Positions 26,323 through 35,531 of a DNA stretch of 64,000 nucleotides are shown piece by piece. The first letter of the stretch is position 1. Each line of letters begins with the position of its first letter. Both the position numbers and the translations under genes were made by a program. This DNA is from Oryzomonas japonica (GTDB taxonomy: Bacteria; Desulfobacterota; Desulfuromonadia; Geobacterales; Pseudopelobacteraceae). The notes beneath the pieces are model-generated. The model saw only the letters and a list, made by a program, of their open reading frames with translations, was not told where the DNA came from and did no database searches. The DNA lies in contig NZ_VZQZ01000005.1 in NCBI RefSeq assembly GCF_008802365.1, forward strand, positions 178,071 to 242,070. The letters run 5' to 3'.

Positions 26323-27081
26323 ATGAAATATATTTTCCGGTTGCAGAGCATCATCCTGGCCGCGGCCATGACCTTTTGCCTGGCTCAGGCGGCCCTGGCC
26401 CAGGATATCAAACTGAATGGGGCCGCCAGCGTTGTCACCGACCTGGTCGCACCGCACCGGGCCGCCGTGGAAAAGGCCACCGGCTACACGTTGGTTGTGG
26501 ACAAGAGCAATGCCGGCAAGGGGCTGATCGATCTCATCGACGGGAAATGCGACGCCGCCATGGCCTCGGCCTCCCTGGACGCCACCGTGAAGGCTGCCAA
26601 GTCGGCCGGCCTCACCAAGGCGGTGCCGGACCTGAAGATGCATGTCATCGCAAAATCCGAGGTGGTCTTTGTCGTGCATCCCTCCAATCCGGTGAAGAGC
26701 CTCACCTGGGAGCAGATCAAGGACATCCACACCGGCAAGATCGTCAACTGGAAGGACGTGGGGGGCAAGGACCTGCCGATTACCGTTTATACCGATGCCA
26801 AGGCCAGCGCCACCCGCGGGCTGATCAAGCAGGTCGTCATGGCTAACGGCGAATATGCGGCCAGCGCCAAGGCGGTAGGTTTCGTGAAAGAGGTGAACGA
26901 CAAGGTGGCTGTGGATGCCAGCGGCATCGGCGGCCTCGGTCTGGGGTTCGTCGATCCGGCCCAGGTGACCATCGTCGCCACCAAGAAGATCGAACGGCCG
27001 CTGGGCTTCATCACCGTCGGCGCGCCGTCCGCCCCGATGCAGAAGGTTATGGCCGCCTTCAAGGCGGCAAGCGGCAACTAG
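26323..27081 (+). CDS. PstS-like periplasmic substrate-binding protein
   Basis: A 252-residue protein with a signal peptide (cleavage near ALA, residue 26) and a PBP-like fold of the phosphate-binding type. It has LNGAASVVTDLVAPH at the start, SNAGKGLIDLIDGKCDAAMAS, the hinge motif SEVVFVVHPSNPVKSLT and IHTGKIVNWKDVGG. No Pst permease genes lie nearby, so it may be an orphan binding protein or a sensor partner. AAGGAG precedes the ATG. It follows the cytochrome by 47 bp and is followed by a terminator, so the three genes 24667-27081 form a likely transcription unit. Confidence 0.88.
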   Translation: MKYIFRLQSIILAAAMTFCLAQAALAQDIKLNGAASVVTDLVAPHRAAVEKATGYTLVVDKSNAGKGLIDLIDGKCDAAMASASLDATVKAAKSAGLTKAVPDLKMHVIAKSEVVFVVHPSNPVKSLTWEQIKDIHTGKIVNWKDVGGKDLPITVYTDAKASATRGLIKQVVMANGEYAASAKAVGFVKEVNDKVAVDASGIGGLGLGFVDPAQVTIVATKKIERPLGFITVGAPSAPMQKVMAAFKAASGN

Positions 27082-27109
27082 GGCGTATCATTCATCGACG
27101 GCAGCAAGC

Positions 27110-27143
27110 GAGGCCGTTCCTTCCGGGAACGGCCTCGTTGTTT
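27110..27143 (+). terminator. Rho-independent terminator
   Basis: Perfect 11-bp stem GAGGCCGTTCC / GGAACGGCCTC (27110-27136) followed by GTTGTTTC, between the binding-protein gene and the convergent DJ-1 family gene. Confidence 0.85.
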
Positions 27144-27208
27144 CTGGGCCACTGGTCTGCCGCCGCCGTATGGGTGGGCAGGCCCCGCAGCCGTATCGTG
27201 GCAGGCGG

Positions 27209-28009
27209 CTACTCCACCAGGCCGGCCTTTGCCGCAAAAGGGTCCCACGACGGGTCGCGGTGGGCATCGTACTCGGTGACGCGTTCAAGCCAAGCGCCAA
27301 TATCCTTGCCGTACAGACGCGAGATGACCGCCAGGCTCATATCCATCCCTGCCGAGACACCGGAAGAAGTGACCACCGTGCCGTCGTCCACCCAGCGTGC
27401 TTTTTTGACCCATTTTACCTTGGGTCCCGGCGCGGTCGAAGGGTGAAAGGCCATCTTGTTGGTCGTTGCCGGCCGGTCATCGAGAATGCCGGCAGCAGCC
27501 AGCAGAGAGGCGCCGTTGCAGACCGACATGACGATTCCGGCCTTCCCCGCCTGCGCCCGCAGCCAGTTCATGGTTGCCGGGTCCTTCAGCAGGGGTAATA
27601 CCCCCAAACCGCCCGGCACCACCAGGAAATCCAGCGGCGGGGCATTGTCGTAGCTGAAATCGGCCATGGTTTTCGGCCCTTGGTTCGAGGGAATTTCGCC
27701 CCGTTTGGCGGCGATGGTGACCAACCGCACACCGACCCTTTTCTCCTCGCCGCCCCATACCTTGGCCGGCGCATGCTTCAAGGTACCCCACATTTCCATG
27801 GGGCCATAGGCATCCAGCATCTCGAAGCCGGGGAAAATGAGTACCCCGACGGTTATCTGCCGGGCGGCGGGTTCAGGTTGCCGTTCATACAGCGTCTCCT
27901 GCGCTGTCGGCGGTTTGTCTGTCCGGGCCGCGGCGGGCAAAGCCGTGGCAATGAACGCCGACATGATCAATAAGCGTATAACGATACCCCGAAGGCGCAT
28001 CTGTTTCAT
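27209..28009 (-). CDS. Exported DJ-1/PfpI family protein
   Basis: A 266-residue protein with a signal peptide (cleavage near AAA, about residue 28) followed by a DJ-1/PfpI domain. The nucleophile-elbow cysteine lies in SVCNGASLLAAAG near residue 162, and VGVLIFPGFEMLDAYGP opens the domain. Members include isonitrile hydratases and the N-terminal part of GlxA regulators; most are cytoplasmic, so the signal peptide is unusual. GGAGG precedes the ATG at 28009. It lies 18 bp downstream of a GlxA-type regulator gene on the same strand, which probably controls it. Confidence 0.88.
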   Translation of the reverse strand: MKQMRLRGIVIRLLIMSAFIATALPAAARTDKPPTAQETLYERQPEPAARQITVGVLIFPGFEMLDAYGPMEMWGTLKHAPAKVWGGEEKRVGVRLVTIAAKRGEIPSNQGPKTMADFSYDNAPPLDFLVVPGGLGVLPLLKDPATMNWLRAQAGKAGIVMSVCNGASLLAAAGILDDRPATTNKMAFHPSTAPGPKVKWVKKARWVDDGTVVTSSGVSAGMDMSLAVISRLYGKDIGAWLERVTEYDAHRDPSWDPFAAKAGLVE

Positions 28010-28027
28010 CGTATCCTCCATTGCTGA

Positions 28028-29038
28028 TTATTCGGTTCCTGACCGGAACCGTTCCCGGTACTGGCCGGGGGTGATCCTGAAGAAGCGCACAAAAGCCACC
28101 CTGAAGTGTTCACCAGACTGAAAACCGCACTCCCGGGCGATGGTTTCCAGTGCCTGGCTCGTTTCTTCAAGGCTCTTGACCGCTGCTTCAAGGCGAACCC
28201 GTTCGATAAAATGGGCCGGCGTGGTGCCGGTCTCCCGCTTGAAGATGCGGGCGAAATTGCGCAGGCTCATGGACGCGTGGTCGGCCAGCGTTTCATTGCT
28301 CAGGTGGCTCCGATAATTGTCGCGTATCCACTGAATGGTCGGAGCAAGGGAGCCTTCTTCGTGAAATTGGGCCAAAAGGCCGGTGCTGAATTGGGACTGC
28401 CCCCCGGGGCGTTTGAAATACAACACCATCAACCGGGCGACATCCAGCGCCAGCGCGCGGCCGAAATCCTCCTCCAGCAGCGCCAGCGCCAGATCGATTC
28501 CCGCCGTTACCCCGGCCGAGGTGTAGACGGAGCCGTCTTTGATATGGATGGCATCCTCATGAACATCGACGTGCGGATAGAGGCGACGAAGCCGTTCGAC
28601 GCTGGCCCAATGGGTGGCCGCCCGTCGCCCTTCCAGCAGCCCTGCCCGCGCAAGAATGAAGCTGCCGGTGCATATCGACCCGAGCCGCCGCGCCAGGGGC
28701 GCCGTCCGGCGCAGGCAGTTCACCAGCTCTTCCGGCGCCTGTTCTGCTGCGGGACCGCCGGCCACCAGCAGCGTATCCGTTCCTGAACAGTCTGACCAGG
28801 CCGTGTCGGCCAACAGCCTGATTCCGGACGAGGTCGCCACCACGGCGTCTTTTGCCCCGGCGGCAATTTCGACCCGATAGAGTGGTCCCTTGCCGCCATT
28901 TTCCCGGTGTACGGCGTTGGCAAGGGCAAAAACATCCAGGGGGCCGGTTATGTCCAGGATCTCGGCACCGTCGTAAGCGGCCATCGTCACGAGCAACGGC
29001 GTGTCCCTGTCGGTGGATGTGCGGGGCTGATGTTTCAT
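28028..29038 (-). CDS. GlxA-type AraC family regulator with DJ-1-like domain
   Basis: A 336-residue transcription factor. The N-terminal part (1-190) is a DJ-1/PfpI-like ligand domain (DITGPLDVFALA near 29, GSICTGSFILARAGLL near 119, SAGVTAGIDLALALL near 172). The C-terminal part is a double AraC helix-turn-helix (SNETLADHASMSLRNFARIF near 245 and ARECGFQSGEHFRVAFVRFF near 300). It is transcribed with the exported DJ-1 protein and diverges from gluQ. The inducer is unknown. Confidence 0.93.
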   Translation of the reverse strand: MKHQPRTSTDRDTPLLVTMAAYDGAEILDITGPLDVFALANAVHRENGGKGPLYRVEIAAGAKDAVVATSSGIRLLADTAWSDCSGTDTLLVAGGPAAEQAPEELVNCLRRTAPLARRLGSICTGSFILARAGLLEGRRAATHWASVERLRRLYPHVDVHEDAIHIKDGSVYTSAGVTAGIDLALALLEEDFGRALALDVARLMVLYFKRPGGQSQFSTGLLAQFHEEGSLAPTIQWIRDNYRSHLSNETLADHASMSLRNFARIFKRETGTTPAHFIERVRLEAAVKSLEETSQALETIARECGFQSGEHFRVAFVRFFRITPGQYRERFRSGTE

Positions 29039-29338
29039 GCCCCTACCTTAGCCCAGGAACCTGTCTGGCACAATGACAATAAACAAGGAATTTCGGCCAT
29101 ATGGGGAAACGTTTCTTGTGCCCGTAGTGACCGAAACGCCATAAGGCCGCTTTCCGGCAGTACATTCTTCATCGGGGCGGGATCGGTGCTGATCGGGAAA
29201 ACAAAGGTCGTGGTGAGCCAGCGAATCTCGCCATGTACGGGGAAATATGATACAAAGATAGTGCCTGACCGGCAGGGGTGGGTGGCAACGGGCGCTTCCC
29301 TGCTCTGACCGGCACAACCTCAAAAACGGAATACCCCC
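29039..29338. other. Divergent intergenic region without a recognised element
   Basis: About 300 bp between the GlxA-type regulator (minus) and gluQ (plus). I see no RNA gene, convincing small CDS or strong promoter; it should contain the start sites of both divergent genes. Confidence 0.5.
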
Positions 29339-30280
29339 ATGCCTGATGAAACCCCCAAACCGCCCGTGGGCCGGTTCGCCCCGTCACCCACCGGCGCTCT
29401 GCATACCGGTTCCCTGGCCACGGCCGTGGCCAGTTGGCTCATGGCCCGGAGTGCGGGAGGACGCTGGCTGCTGCGCATCGACGACCTGGACGCCCCGCGC
29501 CAGGTGCCGGGCATGGCCGACGACATCATGCGGACTCTGGAACTCTTCGGCCTGTGGTGGGATGGCGAGGTCACCCGCCAGAGTTGCAACCGGGAGGCAT
29601 ACCGGCACTGTTTCGACGAACTGCTCGCCACCGGCCTGGTCTACCCCTGCGGCTGTTCACGCCGGGAGATAGCCCAGGCCGCCTCGGCGCCCCATCCCGA
29701 CGACGATTGTCTCCCGTACCCCGGCACTTGCCGGGACGGGATGCGGGAGGGGGCGGCGGTGCGTTCCTGGCGTCTGCGGGTGCCGCCGGAGCAGGTCTGT
29801 TTCCACGATCTGCACAAGGGAATGATCTGTCAGCATCTGGGTGAGCGGTGCGGGGATTTTGCCGTACGGCGCGGGGATGGGGAGATCGCCTACCAGTTGG
29901 CGGTGGTGGTGGACGACCATCTTACGGGGGTGACCCAGGTGGTGCGGGGTGAGGATCTGCTTCCCTCGACACCGCGGCAGGTCTACATCCTGGGGCTGCT
30001 CGGTTTTGCGCGGCCCGCCTACTGCCACATCCCCCTGGTGACCGGATCGGGCGGAGCAAAGCTCAGCAAACGCGATAATCTGGTTTCCCATCATCTGGGG
30101 AGTTGGCGGGGCAAGGAGTGGGGGTTGCTGCTGGCTGTGCTGCGTTTTCTGGGGCAGGACCCGCCCCATGACCTGGTCGGCGCACCCTGTGACGAGATCC
30201 TCCGTTGGGCTGTCGGCTGTTTTGACCTCACCCGCCTGCCGGACGCCGGAGGGGAGTTGGTTGTTTCACCGGGAAGTTGA
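29339..30280 (+). CDS. gluQ: Glutamyl-Q tRNA(Asp) synthetase
   Basis: A paralogue of glutamyl-tRNA synthetase that lacks the anticodon-binding domain and glutamylates queuosine in tRNA-Asp. The 313 residues show the HIGH-like motif FAPSPTGALHTGS at 13-25, a zinc-binding set (YPCGCSR near 103 and YPGTC near 125), and the KLSKR version of KMSKS near 242. Length fits GluQ-RS. The genome also makes queuosine, as the presence of queF suggests. The convergent mnmH ends about 175 bp away, separated by a MITE-like element. Confidence 0.95.
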   Translation: MPDETPKPPVGRFAPSPTGALHTGSLATAVASWLMARSAGGRWLLRIDDLDAPRQVPGMADDIMRTLELFGLWWDGEVTRQSCNREAYRHCFDELLATGLVYPCGCSRREIAQAASAPHPDDDCLPYPGTCRDGMREGAAVRSWRLRVPPEQVCFHDLHKGMICQHLGERCGDFAVRRGDGEIAYQLAVVVDDHLTGVTQVVRGEDLLPSTPRQVYILGLLGFARPAYCHIPLVTGSGGAKLSKRDNLVSHHLGSWRGKEWGLLLAVLRFLGQDPPHDLVGAPCDEILRWAVGCFDLTRLPDAGGELVVSPGS

Positions 30281-30313
30281 ACCCGGAAATAGCTACGGAG
30301 CCGCAGAGACGCG

Positions 30314-30458
30314 GAGGTTATTGAAAAACTCAGGTTGTTCAAAAATAGTCAGATCGTCGCACCCGCGAGGCAAGCCCCGCGGAGGCGTAGCAACGCTACG
30401 CCGCACAAGAGGGCTTTCGAGGACGAAGGCCTGATGGCTGTTTTTCAACAACCTGCTA
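30314..30458 (-). repeat. MITE-like dispersed element, copy A
   Basis: A 145-bp element in inverse orientation to copies at 37841 and 41241. Its ends are inverted repeats built on GGTTGTTGAAAAAC, and an internal near-palindrome (GGCGTAGCAACGCTACGCC) would form a hairpin. It lies between the convergent genes gluQ and mnmH, and its end supplies the mnmH stop codon (30458-30456). Confidence 0.9.
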
Positions 30459-31487
30459 CAGGCGGCCCTGCCGCTCGTTCCAGAACTCGGCCAAGCGTTG
30501 TCCGGCCCGGCCGAAATCCTCCAGGTCGATCTCCACGTCCGGGGTCCAGGGGCGGTTTTTGTAGTAGAGCCGGTCGTAGTAGTGTTCTATCAGCCCACGG
30601 GCGACCCCTTCCACGTCCCAACATTCCAGGAGCGTTTTGATCTCGGTGTAGCGCACGCCCCCCAGTTTCTTTTTGATCCGCTCCAAGGCCACAGCCATGG
30701 CTTCCCGGTACTCCTCGCACGCATACTCCGCGGACAACCGGTGTACCCTGGTTTCCAGGGAGGCGTGGCACCAGACCTTGCACCCGTCGCCCATGGCCTC
30801 ATAGACCCTTCCGGGGAGCGATATCTTGCCGATGCGCTGGCTTTCACCCTCCACAATAACCGGGCGGCCGTCGGGGGCTGTGCGGAAAGCGTCCCACAGG
30901 AGGGTGTCGAAGCGCTTCTGGCTGATCGCCTGGACGAGCCCGACCTCGCCGAAGGCGGAGCCGCGATGGCAGGCCAACCCTTCCAGATCGATCAGGGTCC
31001 ACGCTTCCCGGTCCAGGCCGTTGATGAACGTGGTTTTGCCGGTGCCGGTCATGCCGTGGATGACGACCAACGGTCCCGGAGGGGTGAAATCCTCAAAGAA
31101 GGAAACGACCTGATTACGGAAAGCCCGGTACCCCCCCTTGAGCTGTACCACCGGGTAGCCGCTCATCTCCAGCAGTATGGCCATGGAAAGGCTGCGCAGG
31201 CCGCCGCGCCAGCAGTAGACCAGGACCTGTCTGCCTGCCGCGTAGTCAACCACCTCATGCACCATGGCGGCAAAGCGGCCGCAGGTCAGCTCCAGGCCGC
31301 GCATGCGTGCCTTTCGGGGGCCTGCCTGCTTGTGGAGCGTACCGATCTCCACACGCTCCTCATTGGTCAGGATCGGGACGTTGACGGCGCCGGGCAGATG
31401 GTCCTCGGCGAATTCCAAGGGGGTGCGGACGTCGATGATGCAGTGCGTGTCCAACAACGAAGGGGTGAACGATATGACGTGGGGCAT
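30456..31487 (-). CDS. mnmH: MnmH/SelU, tRNA 2-selenouridine synthase
   Basis: Replaces sulfur by selenium in the wobble 2-thiouridine of some tRNAs, using selenophosphate. The 343 residues consist of an N-terminal rhodanese domain with catalytic Cys in VYCWRGGLRS (near residue 92) and a P-loop domain with IHGMTGTGKTTFI near 145. Length is normal. GGAG lies seven bases before the ATG, with a consensus promoter just upstream. It implies a selenophosphate synthetase elsewhere in the genome. The stop codon lies in the end of the MITE-like element A. Confidence 0.95.
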   Translation of the reverse strand: MPHVISFTPSLLDTHCIIDVRTPLEFAEDHLPGAVNVPILTNEERVEIGTLHKQAGPRKARMRGLELTCGRFAAMVHEVVDYAAGRQVLVYCWRGGLRSLSMAILLEMSGYPVVQLKGGYRAFRNQVVSFFEDFTPPGPLVVIHGMTGTGKTTFINGLDREAWTLIDLEGLACHRGSAFGEVGLVQAISQKRFDTLLWDAFRTAPDGRPVIVEGESQRIGKISLPGRVYEAMGDGCKVWCHASLETRVHRLSAEYACEEYREAMAVALERIKKKLGGVRYTEIKTLLECWDVEGVARGLIEHYYDRLYYKNRPWTPDVEIDLEDFGRAGQRLAEFWNERQGRL

Positions 31488-31507
31488 GGTTTTACTCCGA
31501 ATGGCCG

Positions 31508-31536
31508 ATTATAGGTGATGTATCCCGGTCTGGCAA
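31508..31536 (-). promoter_or_regulatory. mnmH promoter
   Basis: On the minus strand TTGCCA (31536-31531), a 17-bp spacer and TATAAT (31513-31508) lie about 20 bp before the mnmH start. Confidence 0.8.
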
Positions 31537-31574
31537 CAGGGAAGTGCACTGTTTACTCCTTGATTCCGGGGCGG

Positions 31575-31604
31575 TTACATGATATTTATAAAGCGCTGTA
31601 TACT
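31575..31604 (+). promoter_or_regulatory. Candidate aldolase promoter
   Basis: TTACAT (31575-31580), an 18-bp spacer and TATACT (31599-31604) lie 86 bp before the aldolase start. The -10 is good, the -35 weak. Confidence 0.5.
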
Positions 31605-31689
31605 GGCTGAAAAACACCGTTATTTCAAATTAATACAGCACTGGCATGCAATGCAGAGGTACTGACACTATCGATAGAAGGAGGGTGGT

Positions 31690-32970
31690 ATGGCTTACGC
31701 GGCAGATTTCGAAAAAGCACTTCAGGTGGGGCGTCCCCCCACTATCTGTGGTCTCTTTCCCAACTCCAAGGCACTGATCGTCAGCGGCAAGGTCATTGAC
31801 CGGGCCATGCTCGCCAAGGGCAAGGCGGTGGCGCTGGCCGCCAACGGCCGCAACTACTTCGTCATCCGCGGAGCACTTGCCGCCGCCCAGCGCGCCAATG
31901 CACCGCTTATCATCGAGATCGCCAAGTCCGAGGGGGGGCAGAAAGCCTACTGCGCCGTCAATTACTGGAACATAGCCCGTATCGTCGATGCCCTCTGCAA
32001 CGAACTGGGGATCACGGTGCCGGTCGCCATCCACGCCGACCACTACGGGATCAAGAACGACAAGGACCTGGCGGCAGCCAAGGTGGAGGTGCCGACCATG
32101 TTCGAGGCGGGGATCACCTCCATCGCCATCGACGCCTCCCACCTCCCCGACGATCAAAATCTGCTGGCCAACCTGGAGATCAACCCCTTCATCCCAAAGT
32201 GGGCAGGGCTTGAGACCGAGGTGGGCGAGATCAAGGGGAAAGAAGGGCTCTCCACCGTCCCCGAGGCCAAGTTCCTGATCCAGGGGCTGAACGCCCATGA
32301 GATCTTCCCCGACTGGATCGCCCTGAACAACGGGACCACCCACGGCCTGGAGGCGAGCGACGCCGGCATCCAGGTCGGCCTGACCGCCGATATCCACCAC
32401 GCCCTGGTCCCCTACAAGCTCAGTGGCGCCCAGCACGGCACCTCGGGCAACAGCTCCGAGCGTCTGCGGGAGATCGCCCAGAAGACCGCCACCACCAAGG
32501 CCAATGTGGCCACCGCCCTGCAGATGATCTCCTGGGGGTTGGAGGTGAACGACTACGGCAACGCCCAACTGGACGGGAACGGCAACTTCATCAAGGTGCC
32601 GGGCGAGGGGATGACCGAGGAGTTGTGGGCCGAGATGGTTGCCTATGCCGACTCCAAAGGGTGGAAGAAGGGTGACTACAAGAACCTGAACCTTACCTTT
32701 GAGAACAAGTTCCTGGCACAGCCCAAGGCAATCAGGGAGCGCATGGCCAAACGGGTCGAGGATTTTGCCTACAAGATGATGACCGAGGTGTTCAATAGTC
32801 GGGATACGGCGCCACTGGCCGTGGAGGCGATCCTCAAGGCCGGTTCGTATGACCTGGGCCCCAAGGGGAGCCAGATCGAGGACCCGGCCCACTGGACCAG
32901 GGAGCAGATCGTGGAACGGGCGAAATCCATTGCCGGCGACAAGGGCCCCGAAGGCAACTTCGAGGACTGA
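31690..32970 (+). CDS. fba: Class II (zinc) fructose-bisphosphate aldolase
   Basis: Interconverts fructose 1,6-bisphosphate with two triose phosphates, or a close aldol reaction. The 426 residues contain the metal-binding histidines of the class II fold: AIHADHYG near residue 116, NNGTTHGLEA near 217, and AQHGTSGNSS near 251. The protein is longer than E. coli FbaA (359), with extra C-terminal helices; this long form is, as I recall, annotated as aldolase in Geobacter relatives. AGGAGGG precedes the ATG. It is the only central-metabolism gene in this part, transcribed alone. Confidence 0.82.
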   Translation: MAYAADFEKALQVGRPPTICGLFPNSKALIVSGKVIDRAMLAKGKAVALAANGRNYFVIRGALAAAQRANAPLIIEIAKSEGGQKAYCAVNYWNIARIVDALCNELGITVPVAIHADHYGIKNDKDLAAAKVEVPTMFEAGITSIAIDASHLPDDQNLLANLEINPFIPKWAGLETEVGEIKGKEGLSTVPEAKFLIQGLNAHEIFPDWIALNNGTTHGLEASDAGIQVGLTADIHHALVPYKLSGAQHGTSGNSSERLREIAQKTATTKANVATALQMISWGLEVNDYGNAQLDGNGNFIKVPGEGMTEELWAEMVAYADSKGWKKGDYKNLNLTFENKFLAQPKAIRERMAKRVEDFAYKMMTEVFNSRDTAPLAVEAILKAGSYDLGPKGSQIEDPAHWTREQIVERAKSIAGDKGPEGNFED

Positions 32971-33062
32971 TCGAAAGAATTGTTCGGCGCAAGGACATGT
33001 CGGGTGCGGTCGGCGGCTGTGGATGCACCGGCCGCGCCGGCACGAATTCAGGAGACACTCCC

Positions 33063-33440
33063 ATGAGTAGTACGAGAAAGTTTTCCCGCGTCCCCTTCCG
33101 GGTTAATGCAACCGTCAAGACGGCGGATCGTCAGTTTTACGGCAATGTGGAGAACCTCAGCATGAGCGGCATGCTGCTCATCACCGAGGAACGTTTGCCG
33201 GAAGGCGAGCCGGTGGAGATCACCATCGTCCTGACGGGAACGTCCCCCGAACTATTTGTCGGCTTCAGCGGCAAGGTAAGCCGGGAGGCGGAGAACGGCA
33301 TCGCATTCTCCTTCGAGAAGATAGATCTGGATTCCTATACACACCTGAAGAATATCATTGCCTATAACAGCGACGATGCCGAAAAGGCAATGGAGGAGAT
33401 TTACCACTCCATCGACGAAAAGTTTGCCACGGAAAAGTGA
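33063..33440 (+). CDS. PilZ-domain protein
   Basis: A 125-residue single-domain cyclic-di-GMP receptor candidate. The N-terminal RKFSRVPF carries the RxxxR motif and NLSMSGMLL the (D/N)xSxxG motif, the two conserved binding elements. AGGAG lies eight bases before the ATG at 33063; an upstream in-frame start is less likely. It is followed after 12 bases by a methyl-accepting chemotaxis-like receptor, so c-di-GMP status and signalling may be linked. Confidence 0.9.
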   Translation: MSSTRKFSRVPFRVNATVKTADRQFYGNVENLSMSGMLLITEERLPEGEPVEITIVLTGTSPELFVGFSGKVSREAENGIAFSFEKIDLDSYTHLKNIIAYNSDDAEKAMEEIYHSIDEKFATEK

Positions 33441-33452
33441 GAGACAACCATC

Positions 33453-35441
33453 GTGCGTAAAGAACTCATCGCGAAAAAACGCTCCAAGGGATTGGCGCTG
33501 TCCGGTTTCCTGCTCGGCAGCAGCGCCCCTATCGGCTGGATCATCATCCGCATGCTCTTCTTTTACGATAGCGGAAAGCCGCTGTTGGGGCAGATTTCCG
33601 CCGATATCTTCGCTTCGCCCGAACACCTTGTCATGTACAACTACATGGGACTCGGGACCGCCATCGTCCTGGCCGGCCTGGGCTATCTGATCGGCCAGAA
33701 CGACGACGAACTGCGCGAGCGGGCCACGGAGTTGGATGCCCTCCACAGGGAGGTCGCCTCCCAGAAGGAGATATTCGAGAACCGTTACAAGGTTCTCGAC
33801 AACAACATCAAAAACTTCCACCAGATCAGCAGCAAGCTGCAGATGTCCCTCGACTTGGATGAAATCCTGCGGCTGTGCGCCGCGGGGCTTCACGAGGTGC
33901 TGGGCTATGAGCGGGTCAACATCCTCATGGTCCAGAATGGTACTGAGCTCCGTTTCGTCACGACCGCCGGCACGGATGATTTCGACGCCGCCGGCGTGAC
34001 GCTGCCCCTCGACGGGAGGATCGGCGTGGTCCACAAGTGTCTGGCCGAGAGAAAGGTCTTTCTGGTGGACGACATCTCCCGCTATCCCGAAGAGTACCAC
34101 CTGCAAGCCCCTTACAACAGCCTGGAGCCGCTCCGCTCCCGGAGCTTCATCCTCTGCCCCATCGTGGTCAAGGGCGAGGCCGTCGGCGTCTTCGGCATCG
34201 ACAACAAATCCAGCCGCCGTTCCTTGAACGATTCCGACGTGGATACGATCATGCTCTTCGCCGATCAGGTGGCGTCGGCCATCACCCGTATCAACCTCCT
34301 GGCTTCCATCGACACCCTGACATCGGAGATGGACAACTCCTTTGCCTTTCTGCTGAGCAGCCGGGAGCAGCATTTCAAAAACGTCAAAAACCTGGAGGAA
34401 AGCGTCGAGTCGGTTGCCGACGGATCTGCCGTCATCGCCTCGGCCGCCGAAGGGGTCATGGCCTCGGTGGATGAAACCAGCACCGCCGTCAGCGAAATCT
34501 CCGTAACCATCGAACAGGTTACCCGCAACCTGGATCACCTGACCGGAATCGTGCTGCAATCCGCATCGGCCATGGAACAGATCAGCAACACCATCAGCAG
34601 CGTGGAGCAAAGCGCCGCCATCTCCCACGAGGTCTCCAGCCAGGTAAAGTCCAATGCGGACGAGAGCCGCGCCGTGGTTGCCGAGACGATCGATTCCCTG
34701 GCCGAGATTCAGACCTCGGTCGTGCTCTCCTACGAGGCCATCACCCGGCTGTCCGAGAATAGCAACCGGATCGAGAATATCGTTAATGTGATTAACGATA
34801 TCACCAAGCGCACCAACCTGCTGGCCCTGAACGCCTCGATCATTGCCGCCCAGGCGGGCGAATACGGCAAGAGCTTCGGTGTGGTGGCCGAGGAGATTCG
34901 CACCCTTTCGCTCCAGACCGGCCATTCCACCAGCGAGATCACTTCCATCATCGAACAGATCATGACCGAGTCCAAGACCGCCGCCAGCAATATCACCGCC
35001 ACCAAGGGCTTGGTGCAGCGCGGCGTCGAACTGGGCAATTCCACCGGTGAAACCCTCAAGGCCATTTTCGATCGCTCGGTCTGCTCCATGGACATGACCC
35101 AGCAGATCAAGCAGGCCACGGAAGAGCAGGCCATGAGCGTTCATCTGGTGGCAAAGTCCATGGAAGACATCAGTGCCATGACCACCCAGATCTTTGCCGC
35201 TTCCACCGACCAGTCCAAGGCCACCAGGAGTATCGCCCGCTCCATCGAAACCATCAAGGAGATGGCCCACGAGATGGTGGATTCCACCTCCCATCAGGTG
35301 GAAGACGGCCTCCGCATCAGTCGGATCGTCGAGGCGGTCGGCGGCATGGTGAAGGAGATGTTCGACAACATGGAAACCCGCCGCGACCAGAGCGCGGAGG
35401 TGATCAAGGAGTTGGAGTCCCTGAGGAGCCAGAACGCCTGA
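33453..35441 (+). CDS. Membrane chemoreceptor-like protein with GAF sensor and divergent MCP tip
   Basis: A 662-residue protein starting with GTG. Two N-terminal membrane helices (about 17-35 and 65-82) are followed by a short coiled coil and a GAF domain (about 125-280). A long MCP signalling coiled coil covers about 300-650. The hairpin tip reads [18 protein letters not shown] where typical MCPs have NAAIEAARAGEQG, so the usual Glu and Arg of the receptor trimer contact are replaced. It forms an operon with the PilZ gene. Whether it couples to CheA is uncertain. Confidence 0.9.
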   Translation: MRKELIAKKRSKGLALSGFLLGSSAPIGWIIIRMLFFYDSGKPLLGQISADIFASPEHLVMYNYMGLGTAIVLAGLGYLIGQNDDELRERATELDALHREVASQKEIFENRYKVLDNNIKNFHQISSKLQMSLDLDEILRLCAAGLHEVLGYERVNILMVQNGTELRFVTTAGTDDFDAAGVTLPLDGRIGVVHKCLAERKVFLVDDISRYPEEYHLQAPYNSLEPLRSRSFILCPIVVKGEAVGVFGIDNKSSRRSLNDSDVDTIMLFADQVASAITRINLLASIDTLTSEMDNSFAFLLSSREQHFKNVKNLEESVESVADGSAVIASAAEGVMASVDETSTAVSEISVTIEQVTRNLDHLTGIVLQSASAMEQISNTISSVEQSAAISHEVSSQVKSNADESRAVVAETIDSLAEIQTSVVLSYEAITRLSENSNRIENIVNVINDITKRTNLLALNASIIAAQAGEYGKSFGVVAEEIRTLSLQTGHSTSEITSIIEQIMTESKTAASNITATKGLVQRGVELGNSTGETLKAIFDRSVCSMDMTQQIKQATEEQAMSVHLVAKSMEDISAMTTQIFAASTDQSKATRSIARSIETIKEMAHEMVDSTSHQVEDGLRISRIVEAVGGMVKEMFDNMETRRDQSAEVIKELESLRSQNA

Positions 35442-35531
35442 AAGCCTGGTGAGATGCGGTCTCCCTTGGGGATTTCCAGCGGCACCAGACAAACAGGGTA
35501 TTTTTTTGTAGCCCTTTTATAGGCCTTTTGG

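Noticed and set aside
31640..31660. Sigma-54-like sequence TGGCATGCAATGCA before the aldolase gene
   Set aside because: The GG and GC elements are 10 bp apart instead of 12, so it does not match the -24/-12 consensus.
33252..35492. 746-codon open frame on the minus strand opposite the PilZ and chemoreceptor genes
   Set aside because: Antisense to two clear genes. The glycine/histidine-rich translation has no domain character.
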